Below are positions 48,293 to 57,733 of a stretch of 64,000 nt of DNA, piece after piece; position 1 is the first letter of the stretch; each line of letters begins with the position of its first letter. The translations under genes were made by a program, and so were the position numbers. The DNA lies in contig JADIMB010000001.1 of NCBI GenBank assembly GCA_017694995.1, positions 30,012 through 94,011 of the forward strand, given 5' to 3'. This DNA is from Candidatus Cryptobacteroides faecavium (GTDB taxonomy: Bacteria > Bacteroidota > Bacteroidia > Bacteroidales > UBA932). A model generated the notes under the pieces. It saw only the letters and a program-made list of their open reading frames with translations, ran no database searches and was not told the origin of the DNA.

Positions 48293-51200
48293 CAGTTGCT
48301 ACCTCCACTTTTTTGGCTTTTCTGAACACCTGCCAGTATGAGACAGGCATTATAAGTACGATCAATACTATAGAGAGCATGGTGCCGAAGCATATCACTA
48401 CTCCCATAGGCATCCACAGGGCGTCTCCGCTTATTATCATAGGAAGCACGCCGAGGGCGGTGGTGCATGAGGTGAGGAATATCGGCCTCATCCTCCTTTT
48501 ACCTGCTTCTATGGAAGCTTCCTTGACATCCCATCCTTTCTCGAACCGCAGGTATTCCGCATATTCGAACATCAGGATGCCGTTCCTGACAATGATCCCC
48601 ATCAGGCTCACCAGGCCCAGCACGGACGTGAGCCCGAAATCCAGGTTGAACAGCCACAGTCCCAGGAACCCTCCGAAGAAGCACAGTGTGCTCAGTACCA
48701 TGGTCAGTACGGCGATGGATACTTTCTTGAAGTGCACCAGCAGGAACAGGAAGAGGATGGCCACTGCGCACAGGAACGTGGCTGCTATTTCCGGAGCCAC
48801 TTCCTTGTTCATCGAAGACAGTCCTCCGTATGATATGGCTACTCCTTCAGGCAGGCCAGGTATGATCCGGGTCTCGATATATTTCTTTATCTTTTTCATC
48901 ACTTCCGGCTGGCTGTGGCCGAATTTCATGTCCGCACCCACCGTTATGGACTCTTCTCCGCTCGTCCTTGCATGTGTGTCAGGGCCCCAGGCCGGGCTGA
49001 TGCCGGCCACCTGCCTCAGCGGGACGGATACTCCAGGTATCCTGGTGGCGACCATCTGGTTGCCGATGGCGTCGTAGTCCATGTCATCTGTCACGGAATC
49101 GCTGTACAGGCTCACCGGTATCCTTGTGTCACCCTCCCAGACGGAGGCTATAGGAAGCCCGTTGAACGTGCCGGAGAGAGACATGGAGAGCAGGCTGCGG
49201 TTGATCCCCAGCCTTGCGGCCTCGTCAGGGTCCAGGTCTACATTTATGAATGAAGCTGTCCCTTCGCAGTCGCTGTGTATCCACTGCAGCTGGTCATCCA
49301 TGGTGTACAGGAAGTGCTTGATGGTGTCAGCAATAGGCTGCAGCGTATAGAAGTCCGCCCCTTTCACTGTCACTTCCACAGGAGCGGATACCGCCTGGTA
49401 GTCCATCTGCTTGAAACGGATCAGCGCACCGGGGAAATAGTGCTGGTATTTCACCCCGTAGTCTTTCAGGACTTCCTCTGTGGCCTTTGTCGACGTGGTG
49501 TTCACTATGAACTGGGCGAAGTCCGGCGACGGAGTCTGCGGGGCGTAAGTGGCATGGAACCTTGGGGAGCTGCTGCCGATGAATGCAGTCACGGATTCTA
49601 TTCTTTTGTCTTCCAGGAGTATGTTCTGCAGGGAATCGCTCACTTGCGTGGTCTTGTCCAGTCCGGAGCCGCTTTCCAGATATATCTCCACCACGAAACA
49701 CTCCCTGGCGGCTTTCGGCATCATCTGGATGTTTATCCGTGAAAACATGAGCACACCCAGCCCGATGGCCACGACACCCGCCGTGATAGTGAGGCCCGGA
49801 TGCCTGAAGCAGGCGGCTTCCATCACCTCGTAGCCCTTCTGCATGGCATTGAAGAATTTCTCCTGTCCCCGCGCTATGATCCCTTTGTCCTGGCTTTTAG
49901 CGCTTCCTATGAAACGCACCTCGAGCGAAGGCACCACGAAAATAGCGTACATGAGCGATGCTCCCAGCGATATGGCTATCACCCACGGGAAGGTGGTCAC
50001 GAAGTCCCCCAGATATCCTGTAATCAGGACTTTGGCCGGGAATGTCATGATACTTATGGCAAGTGTCGCCGTGAACATAGGGAAGAAAAGCTCTTTCATG
50101 CTCGCACATGCCGCGTCTATCCTTGACATCCCGCGCCCGAGCTTGTCCATATAGCCGTCCATAGTGATGATTGAGTCGTCCACTATCATTCCCAGCACTA
50201 CTATCAGGGCCGCGAGCGACACTGTGTTGAGGTCTATCCCCGCGACGAACATCACCGCAAGCGCCACAGCCGTACATACCGGCACTCCGGAGCTTGCTAT
50301 CAGGGCAGATTTCATCGGGAAGAGCATCAGCATGACCAGGATGACTACAAGCATGGATATCACCAGGTCCCTCAGGAATGACAGGACAGAATCCCCCACG
50401 ACTTTAGGCTGGTCTGTTATCTTGCTCAGGGTCACACTCTCAGGCAAGTCTTTCTCAAAATCCTTGAGGACTTTGTCCACTTCGCGCCCGAATGCCACTA
50501 TATTGTTGTCCGGCCGCATTTCCAGGGAGAGGACAATGGCGGTGTTGCCGTTGTAGTCCACGATTGCCGACGGATCCTTGTATCTTCTCTCCACTGTCGC
50601 TATATCCTTGAGCCTTACAATATTGCCTTCGTGGTCCGAGTAGACGATCCTGTCAGCGATTTCCTGTTCTGTGGCCACGGTGTTGTTTATGTGTATGTGC
50701 GACGAGACATAGTCCGTGTTGAAGTCCCCGCTAGCCACCTGCATCCCTGAAGTCTGGTAGTCAAGCATCAGCGCAGCGGGACTGATGCCGTATGCCGAGA
50801 GCCTTTCCATGTCCAGATGTACGGCAATTTCCTCGTCCTGGGTGCCGATGATGCGGACATTGGCCATGTCGGGGATTCTCCTGAGCATCGTACTCAGCTC
50901 CTGGGCATAATCCTTCATCTCCGAATACCCCTTGTCTGAAGATTCCATGGCTATCAGCATGGATGACACCGCGCTGAAATCGTCCACCACAGCCACCGCA
51001 AGCACTCCTGGAGGCAGTGTCTGCCTGGCGGCTTCAAGTTTCAGCTTGATCTTCGACCAGACTTCGTTCTTGGTCGTGGCCGGTGTAGTGAGGTCGGTAT
51101 AAATGTAGCAGATGCCGTCTTTCGAGTATGATTTGGTGTTGTCCCTGTTTATCTCGGAAAACGAGAACAGCACCTCTTCCAGAGGCTTTGTCAGCTGTTC

Positions 51201-51395
51201 TTCCACCTGGGCCGCGTCCGCTCCCGGGTAGATCCCGGCTATAAGTCCGTTCTTGAGCTCGAATGTCGGGAACTCGTCCTTGTTCATATAGGAGAGTCCT
51301 CCTATGCCGAGCACTATCAGCACGCCTACTATGAAGTAGACGATCCTCTTGTGGGCTATCGCCCCGCGGACAATGTTTTTAGAGTCTTTTTTCAT
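48273..51395 (-). CDS. RND efflux transporter permease
   Basis: 1040 aa, DDSIITMDGYMDKLGRG TM4-like, FGLTSVLGLVSLMGIIVRNGILMFEYAEYL, repeated TM bundles. Confidence 0.95.
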   Translation of the reverse strand: MKKDSKNIVRGAIAHKRIVYFIVGVLIVLGIGGLSYMNKDEFPTFELKNGLIAGIYPGADAAQVEEQLTKPLEEVLFSFSEINRDNTKSYSKDGICYIYTDLTTPATTKNEVWSKIKLKLEAARQTLPPGVLAVAVVDDFSAVSSMLIAMESSDKGYSEMKDYAQELSTMLRRIPDMANVRIIGTQDEEIAVHLDMERLSAYGISPAALMLDYQTSGMQVASGDFNTDYVSSHIHINNTVATEQEIADRIVYSDHEGNIVRLKDIATVERRYKDPSAIVDYNGNTAIVLSLEMRPDNNIVAFGREVDKVLKDFEKDLPESVTLSKITDQPKVVGDSVLSFLRDLVISMLVVILVMLMLFPMKSALIASSGVPVCTAVALAVMFVAGIDLNTVSLAALIVVLGMIVDDSIITMDGYMDKLGRGMSRIDAACASMKELFFPMFTATLAISIMTFPAKVLITGYLGDFVTTFPWVIAISLGASLMYAIFVVPSLEVRFIGSAKSQDKGIIARGQEKFFNAMQKGYEVMEAACFRHPGLTITAGVVAIGLGVLMFSRINIQMMPKAARECFVVEIYLESGSGLDKTTQVSDSLQNILLEDKRIESVTAFIGSSSPRFHATYAPQTPSPDFAQFIVNTTSTKATEEVLKDYGVKYQHYFPGALIRFKQMDYQAVSAPVEVTVKGADFYTLQPIADTIKHFLYTMDDQLQWIHSDCEGTASFINVDLDPDEAARLGINRSLLSMSLSGTFNGLPIASVWEGDTRIPVSLYSDSVTDDMDYDAIGNQMVATRIPGVSVPLRQVAGISPAWGPDTHARTSGEESITVGADMKFGHSQPEVMKKIKKYIETRIIPGLPEGVAISYGGLSSMNKEVAPEIAATFLCAVAILFLFLLVHFKKVSIAVLTMVLSTLCFFGGFLGLWLFNLDFGLTSVLGLVSLMGIIVRNGILMFEYAEYLRFEKGWDVKEASIEAGKRRMRPIFLTSCTTALGVLPMIISGDALWMPMGVVICFGTMLSIVLIVLIMPVSYWQVFRKAKKVEVATDEQKQE

Positions 51396-52423
51396 TTCAC
51401 TGTCACAGCCATGCCGCTGCTTACCTTCTGTGCTCCCCGGGTGATTACCATGTCACCGGCCCGGAGACCTGAAACCACTTCCACGCCTTTCCCGGAGAAA
51501 TCCCCGAGGTCCACGTATTTCTTTTCCACCCTCGAGTCTTTCACTGTCCATACATAGTGCCCGCGGCTGTCAGTGCGTACTGTGGCTGCGGGGACAGAGA
51601 TCCCGGCTGTCGCCGGAGCGTCCATATATACTTTGCACACCATTCCCGGCATGAGTCCGGGTATGTCCTCTACGGGGGAGAGCGTGCATTTGTAGCTGTG
51701 CGAGAGTGCGGATGCCGATATCCCTTTTGTCTTCACTGTGGCGCTGAACCTCAGTCCGTCAAGTGCCGGGACTTCCACCTGCGCCATGCCGCCTTCTTCC
51801 ACGGAGCTGATCTCTTTCTCCGGAACGGGAAAATCAATCTCCACTGACGATACATCCATCAGGCGAACAAGCGGTTCCACTGCATTGACTTCCACCCCCT
51901 CTTCCGAAAACACTTCACCTATTACGCCGGAAAACGGCGCTTTCACTGTGCAGTTGTCAAGGGCGTCCTGTGCAGCCTGCGCCGCAGCCCGGGCCTTGCT
52001 GAGCTGTGTCTGTACTTCTATCATTTTCACTTCCGCCACACTTCCGCTGTCATATATCTGCGAAAGCCTCCTGTACCCGTCTTCCGCCTGTGCCAGAGTG
52101 GCGTCTGCCATCTTTTTTGTACTGAGCACATTCTGGGACACTATGACAGCTATGGTGTCGCCCTGCCTTACACTCCTGCCTACTTTGGCGTCCAGGGTCC
52201 TGAGTGTGCCCGGATAGCTGCAGGAAAGCACCGCAGTCCTTGAAGCCGTCACCGAGCCGACATAGTTCCTGCCCGTGGAGGCCGTCTCTTCCTCCAGGGT
52301 GATCACTTCCACCGGCACCGGGGCCGGATCTCTCTGCTGGCCCGCTCCGGCTGTGCATCCTGCAGAAAGGCAGGCTGCCCCGGCGGCCAGGAGTAAGATA
52401 TATTTTGCCTGTTCCATAATCAA
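51392..52423 (-). CDS. RND efflux periplasmic adaptor (membrane fusion protein)
   Basis: Lipoprotein signal; YVGSVTASRTAVLSCSYPGTLRTLDAKVGRSVRQGDTIAVI; NCTVKAPFSGVIGEVFSEEGVEV. Confidence 0.93.
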   Translation of the reverse strand: MIMEQAKYILLLAAGAACLSAGCTAGAGQQRDPAPVPVEVITLEEETASTGRNYVGSVTASRTAVLSCSYPGTLRTLDAKVGRSVRQGDTIAVIVSQNVLSTKKMADATLAQAEDGYRRLSQIYDSGSVAEVKMIEVQTQLSKARAAAQAAQDALDNCTVKAPFSGVIGEVFSEEGVEVNAVEPLVRLMDVSSVEIDFPVPEKEISSVEEGGMAQVEVPALDGLRFSATVKTKGISASALSHSYKCTLSPVEDIPGLMPGMVCKVYMDAPATAGISVPAATVRTDSRGHYVWTVKDSRVEKKYVDLGDFSGKGVEVVSGLRAGDMVITRGAQKVSSGMAVTVK

Positions 52424-52446
52424 GTCTGTTTCGGTCTGTCCTGCTG

Positions 52447-52968
52447 TCAGCTGTTTTCCTGGGCGATACAGTCTATGTCGCTTCCGGAGATCTGGTATTC
52501 CACCCCGTTTACGGTGGCCGTGCCTGTGTATGTCAGGTCGAAAAGGATCACGTCAGTGAATTTCTGTGCGGTCCCGCTGATAGAGACATAGGCAGTGCCG
52601 GTTCCGTCAGTGGTCTCTATGACAAGCTGTCTTTCCGTATACGGCTCCAGGAGTGTGAGCACCATCCCGTCGGCATTCACATTCTCGAACACTACAGCAT
52701 CGCCGGCCAGGATGTTCATTGTGATAGTCATGTCGGACTTTGACTTCCCTTTTTTGACGATGTTCATCTGCCCGCTTTCGGATATCAGTTTCGCCTGGAC
52801 GGTCTCCGTCTGCTCCGCGTCTTCCGACCCCTGCGGCGACAGAGTGACTGTCCCGCTTGTCTTGAATGAGTAATTCCCTTCAAACCGGGCTGCATCTTCC
52901 TTGGTGCAGCCGCACAGCAGTGCAGCGGCTGCGCCGATTGTGAAAATAAAGGCGGTTGTCTTTTTCAT
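52447..52968 (-). CDS. Small lipoprotein of unknown function in efflux operon
   Basis: MKKTTAFIFTIGAAAALLCGCTKED lipobox; start overlaps the upstream TetR stop. Confidence 0.65.
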   Translation of the reverse strand: MKKTTAFIFTIGAAAALLCGCTKEDAARFEGNYSFKTSGTVTLSPQGSEDAEQTETVQAKLISESGQMNIVKKGKSKSDMTITMNILAGDAVVFENVNADGMVLTLLEPYTERQLVIETTDGTGTAYVSISGTAQKFTDVILFDLTYTGTATVNGVEYQISGSDIDCIAQENS

Positions 52969-53585
52969 ATTGTTCTGTTTCTTGTTGTTCCGTTTGTGAA
53001 ATTGTTTGTAACCAGGACTTCCACAAGTGCATCGTAGGTGCTTCTCATGGCCTGCTTGTCCTCGTAGTTTTTGAACTGTATCTCCAGGCCTTTGAGGATC
53101 ACCAGCATCGTCTTGCCGAACGCGTCCGGTTTCACTGCTTCTGAAAGGATGCCCGCTTCCCGGCCTTTGTTGCATGCGTCCACGAAATATCCGTATTCCC
53201 ATCCGTCCAGTGTCTTCCTGGCTTCCTCGATGGCCTCTTTCACTTCACTCTGACCCTCGAGATAAGGCGACATGATGTAGTGCATGAAAACCTTTGCACT
53301 GAATATCACCTCCATCCTGGACTTGAGGTATGCGATGAGCTGCGAACTCGGGTCGGGATTGGACGAAATGATGTTCTCCTGCGAGGTGATCACCCCTTCC
53401 ATCTCCTTTCTCAGGACCTCCCTGAAGATGTCCAGCTTGCTCGGGAAATGGTAATAGATCGATGCCTTGGCCTTGTGTATGGCCTCGGCGATTTCTTCCA
53501 TCGATGTCTTTTCGTAACCGAACCTTTCAAACAGGGAAGATGCCGCTGAAAGAATTGCATTGCGGATTTTCTCTTTGTCTTTCAT
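52965..53585 (-). CDS. TetR-family transcriptional regulator
   Basis: IRNAILSAASSLFERFGYEKTSMEEIAEAIHKAKASIYYHFPSKLDIFREVL. Confidence 0.93.
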   Translation of the reverse strand: MKDKEKIRNAILSAASSLFERFGYEKTSMEEIAEAIHKAKASIYYHFPSKLDIFREVLRKEMEGVITSQENIISSNPDPSSQLIAYLKSRMEVIFSAKVFMHYIMSPYLEGQSEVKEAIEEARKTLDGWEYGYFVDACNKGREAGILSEAVKPDAFGKTMLVILKGLEIQFKNYEDKQAMRSTYDALVEVLVTNNFTNGTTRNRTI

Positions 53586-53792
53586 TTTAAAATTTTCGAC
53601 CAATACGGTTTTTTGGTACAAATTCCATGCCTTCCATATTGCTTCCGGGAAAGGAGACATGGGGATGTTTGCCTGGCCGAGGTTGGAAAATTTGATTATT
53701 TCCATTATATTTAGCGACAATTGGTACAAGCAGGCCGGGTACGGCTTCTGCACGTGTGTTTTTTATTTAATAATATTAAAACTTTTAACGAG

Positions 53793-54797
53793 ATGGAAAG
53801 GACCGATGCCTTCACGAAGGAGACCAGGAAGATGCTTGAGGAGAAGATCCTCAGGTTCCCGGTCGAGAAATTGCAGGACCCTAAAGGTGGTTTTTACGGC
53901 CGGATGACAGAAGACGGCAGGGTGGACGAGGCCGCACCTAAAGAGGTGATCTTGAACGCTAGAATTCTTTGGACCTATGCAGCAGGATACAGGGTTCTGA
54001 AAAAGAAGGAGTATCTGATGACTGCCACCAGGACAAAGGATTTTTTTGTGGAGCATTTCCTTGACCACAAATATGGCGGAGTGTACTGGACGCTGGATTC
54101 CGACGGACAGAGGCTGGATACCGGGAAGCGTTTCCGTGCGACAGGTGCGGCCATATATGCCCTGAGCGAATATGTGCTTGCTACAGGTGACGCGAGTGTG
54201 CTTTCCTATGCGAGGAATCTTTTCGAGACCACGGAGAAGGAAGGCTATGATGCGGAGAAAGGCATGTACAGGGATATGAAATCCAGAGACTGGGGTGATG
54301 CGGAGCCGCAGCTCAAGGACGAGAGGTTCAACACCCATCTTTTTATACTTGAAGGATATACAAACCTGTACAAGGTATGGAGGGACGAGACTCTCCGCGC
54401 CAGGATAATCAATCTTCTCACGATAATGGCAGACAAGGTGCTTGCCGGCCCTTGCGGGGAGGATGAGCACTCATGCAGGAATGTTGCCGAGGCATCCTGG
54501 CAGATGCTCAAGGCCGCGTTCGCAGTGCGCGACATATATGTCACCAACAAGGTGCGTCCTGTAGTGCAGGAGCTTCTGGGGAAGGTTTCCGGGGTGGACT
54601 GCGGAAGCAGGGCCTGTGTGGCCGCGGAAAGGATAGTGGCTGACTTGTGGGCATGGAAGTACCTCAATGAGACAGAGGCCGCCGACAGGGCCCTGGCATG
54701 CTGGGACACGCTCAAGTCCGCTCCGCTGGAGCACAAGTGCGGCAACTGCATTTTCCGTCTCGGACGTATGTGCACTGAGGTCGCTGACATGTTCTGA
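53793..54797 (+). CDS. AGE-family epimerase/isomerase-like protein
   Basis: KEVILNARILWTYAAGYRVLKKKEYL...YGGVYWTLDSDGQ...DERFNTHLFILEGYTNLYKVWRDETLRARI; start 53793 preferred over 53721. Confidence 0.78.
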   Translation: MERTDAFTKETRKMLEEKILRFPVEKLQDPKGGFYGRMTEDGRVDEAAPKEVILNARILWTYAAGYRVLKKKEYLMTATRTKDFFVEHFLDHKYGGVYWTLDSDGQRLDTGKRFRATGAAIYALSEYVLATGDASVLSYARNLFETTEKEGYDAEKGMYRDMKSRDWGDAEPQLKDERFNTHLFILEGYTNLYKVWRDETLRARIINLLTIMADKVLAGPCGEDEHSCRNVAEASWQMLKAAFAVRDIYVTNKVRPVVQELLGKVSGVDCGSRACVAAERIVADLWAWKYLNETEAADRALACWDTLKSAPLEHKCGNCIFRLGRMCTEVADMF

Positions 54798-54817
54798 GCC
54801 TGCAGGATAGGGCGCGT

Positions 54818-56299
54818 ATGTCCCGTGGACTGATGAAAAACCATAGACAAGATATGTTTACAAAAGAAGTTTATCAAAGAAGAAGGGCGGAGCTGCTCAG
54901 GAGAGTGTCCGCACAGATGCCGGGAGGGAAAGCCGGAATCGCCATTTTCATAGGCAACGCCGAGGCTCCTCAGAATTACAGGGGGAACGACTACAAGTTC
55001 AGGCAGGAGAGTTCGTTCCTTTATTACTGGGGGATTGACGAGCCCGGGTTTGCCGCGCTGCTTGATCTTGACAGCGGGGAAGAGGTGCTTTATGGGGATG
55101 ACGTTGAGATAGGGGACATCATCTGGATGGGGCCGCAGCCTTCCGTCGCTTCCAAGGCGGGGCTGTGCGGTGCGGAGAAGTCCGCCCCGTCGGAAGCTTT
55201 CTGCAAGGCCGTGGCTTCTGCCCGCTCGCTCGGACGGACCGTTCACTTCCTTCCGCCATCGAGATATTACAATGTTCTCAAGACAGTCTCCCTCACCGGA
55301 TGCTCTCCGGAGGATGCCCGGACTGTGGCTACTGTAGCCGACGGGAAGGTGCATGCCTCCCTGGAGCTGGTGAATGCCGTGATTTCCATGAGGCTTATAA
55401 AGGAGGACTGCGAGATAGAGGAGATAGACAAGGCCTGTGAAATCGGCTATCTGATGCATACGGAGGCGCGTATGGGGTGCCGCCCCGGCGTGTGCGAGCA
55501 GGAGATTGTCGGCAGGATGGAAGGCGTGACCATATCCAAGGGATGGGGAGTGTCTTTCACCACCATACTTTCACAGCACGGGGAGACCCTGCACAACCAC
55601 AGGCATGACGGGATCATCACGCCGGGACGGCTGCTCCTGATAGATGCCGGGGCTGAGAGCAATACCCACTATGCCTCTGATTTCACCAGGACAATCCCGT
55701 GCGGGGGGAAATTCTCTCAGCGCCAGCGCGATGTCTATGATATAGTCGTAGCCTGCAATGACCTGGCATACGGCCTCTCCAGGCCGGGGGTCACATACCG
55801 CGACGTGCACCTTGCCGTGGCTGCGAGGATGCTCGAAGGGCTCAGGTCCCTGGACCTTGTGCGCGGTGATGTGCAGGATATGGTGGAGGAAGGCGTTGCC
55901 GGCCTCTTTATGCCGCATGGGCTGGGCCACAATATGGGCATTGATGTCCACGACATGGAGGACCTCGGGGAGGACCTTGTGGGCTATGACCCGGACCAGA
56001 GGCGCTCGCCGCAGCTCGGGCTGGGGTCGCTCCGCATGGCGCGCCGCCTCAAGCCTGGACACGTGATAACTGACGAGCCGGGCATATATTTCGTCCCTGC
56101 CCTGATAGCCAAATGGAAGGCTGAAGGCACCGGAAAGGGTTTCGTGAATTATCCTAAACTCGAGGCGGAATATCTGGACTTCGGGGGTATCAGGCTGGAG
56201 GATGACCTGCTGATTACAGCGGACGGATGCCGCAGGCTCGGGCCTCGCCGCCTTCCTATCTATGCGGACGAGGTGGAGGCGGCCATGCAGGATTTCTGA
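54818..56299 (+). CDS. Aminopeptidase P family protein (Xaa-Pro aminopeptidase)
   Basis: RQESSFLYYWGIDEPGFAALLD, LLIDAGAESNTHYASDFTRTIPCGGKFSQRQRDVYDIV, MPHGLGHNMGIDVHDMED, DEPGIYFVPALI. Confidence 0.93.
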   Translation: MSRGLMKNHRQDMFTKEVYQRRRAELLRRVSAQMPGGKAGIAIFIGNAEAPQNYRGNDYKFRQESSFLYYWGIDEPGFAALLDLDSGEEVLYGDDVEIGDIIWMGPQPSVASKAGLCGAEKSAPSEAFCKAVASARSLGRTVHFLPPSRYYNVLKTVSLTGCSPEDARTVATVADGKVHASLELVNAVISMRLIKEDCEIEEIDKACEIGYLMHTEARMGCRPGVCEQEIVGRMEGVTISKGWGVSFTTILSQHGETLHNHRHDGIITPGRLLLIDAGAESNTHYASDFTRTIPCGGKFSQRQRDVYDIVVACNDLAYGLSRPGVTYRDVHLAVAARMLEGLRSLDLVRGDVQDMVEEGVAGLFMPHGLGHNMGIDVHDMEDLGEDLVGYDPDQRRSPQLGLGSLRMARRLKPGHVITDEPGIYFVPALIAKWKAEGTGKGFVNYPKLEAEYLDFGGIRLEDDLLITADGCRRLGPRRLPIYADEVEAAMQDF

Positions 56300-56310
56300 A
56301 AGAAAACAAT

Positions 56311-56802
56311 ATGGAGATACTCATAGCTATACTGGCAGTGCTTGCCGGGGTGATCGGGATCCTCGGCAGCGTGCTGCCCGCCCTGCCCGGCCCTCCGCTC
56401 ACGTGGGTCGGCATGCTGCTCCTTTATCTGTGGGGAGGCACCGACGGGGCGGGGGAGCATATGTCGCTGACCCTGCTCCTGGTGATGCTGGGCGTCACAG
56501 TCGCAGTGAGCATAATCGATTATGTGGTGCCGCTTTACTTCACGAAGCTCACCGGCGGGACAAAGGCCGCCGAACGCGGTGCGATGGCCGGACTTGTGTT
56601 CGGGCTTTTCGTAGTCCCTCCGGTAGGGATGATCCTCGGCTCGTTCCTGGGGGCTTTCCTCGCAGAGCTGTATTACGCCCGCAAATCCACCGGGGCGGCA
56701 CTGAAATCGGCTTTCGGCTCATTCCTCGGCTTCCTTGCAGGAACCGGCATCAAGCTCATAGCCTGCGGGGTGATGATGTATTATATCATAGTGTATATAT
56801 AA
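56311..56802 (+). CDS. DUF456 domain membrane protein
   Basis: GVIGILGSVLPALPGPPLTWVGMLLLYLWGG, glycine-rich GMILGSFLGAFLAELYYARKS. Confidence 0.88.
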   Translation: MEILIAILAVLAGVIGILGSVLPALPGPPLTWVGMLLLYLWGGTDGAGEHMSLTLLLVMLGVTVAVSIIDYVVPLYFTKLTGGTKAAERGAMAGLVFGLFVVPPVGMILGSFLGAFLAELYYARKSTGAALKSAFGSFLGFLAGTGIKLIACGVMMYYIIVYI

Positions 56803-56962
56803 AAGATAGAGCGTCCGCGATTCCCATCGTAGACGCTCCGCAATTCTAACCTAAAACTTAACCTATGAAAAAACTATTCGTGAAAAAATATTGCAACTCC
56901 TGTGCCAAAACCCCGGAAAAGCCCGGAAAACGACACTCAAGGCAATATTTTTATCGGATTTC

Positions 56963-57598
56963 TTATATTTCCGGGCGGATTGATATGATATGTATGTCTT
57001 TTACCGGCTTGTCGCGTCCGTCTGTCTCCACGGCGGCTATCCTGTCGATCACATCAAACCCTGAAATGGTCTCGCCGAATACAGTGTACTGCCCGTCCAG
57101 CTGGGCGCAGGTCTGCGGTTCCTGTACGATATAGAACTGGGACCCGGAGGATTCCCTCTTAGGGTTGGCCGCATCACCTCTTCTGGCTGCGGCAAGGGCG
57201 CCTTTCTTGTGGGTGAGCCCCGGGATGATTTCCGCAGGGATGGTATAGCCTGGGCCACCGGTACCGTACTGGGCTGATTTTGAAGGGTCCTTGGTGAGCG
57301 GGTCGCCGGCCTGTATCATGAATCCGTCGATCACTCTGTGGAAAAGCAGCCCGTCATAGTAGCCTTCTGAAGCGAGCTTGACGAAATTGTCCCTGTGCAG
57401 AGGTGTCTCTTTGTAGAGCTTCACTTTGATTGTCCCGAGGTCTGTCTTTATGTCCAGTACGGGCTCTTCGGAAAGTACGGTCGCATCGAATGTCATTGTC
57501 TTGTCCTTTTCTTTGTTCTGTTTCTGTCCTGAGTTACAGGCTGCCGCAACGGCCAGGATACCGGCCGCGCACATCGCCTTCAAAAGAAATCTTGCCAT
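56963..57598 (-). CDS. Peptidylprolyl isomerase (cyclophilin type)
   Basis: FVKLASEGYYDGLLFHRVIDGFMIQAGDPL, GSQFYIVQEPQTCAQLDGQYTVFGETISGFDVIDRIA. Confidence 0.95.
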   Translation of the reverse strand: MARFLLKAMCAAGILAVAAACNSGQKQNKEKDKTMTFDATVLSEEPVLDIKTDLGTIKVKLYKETPLHRDNFVKLASEGYYDGLLFHRVIDGFMIQAGDPLTKDPSKSAQYGTGGPGYTIPAEIIPGLTHKKGALAAARRGDAANPKRESSGSQFYIVQEPQTCAQLDGQYTVFGETISGFDVIDRIAAVETDGRDKPVKDIHIISIRPEI

Positions 57599-57733
57599 AG
57601 ATTGTCCTATTAATATTTTAAACATTATAGATTAACAGATGCCGTGCCAGAGCTTAATGTTGCACGGCCGGGACTGAACTTTGTCTGTGAAAATATCCTT
57701 TTTAAAGGAAAGTATTATAATTTTGCGGCCATT

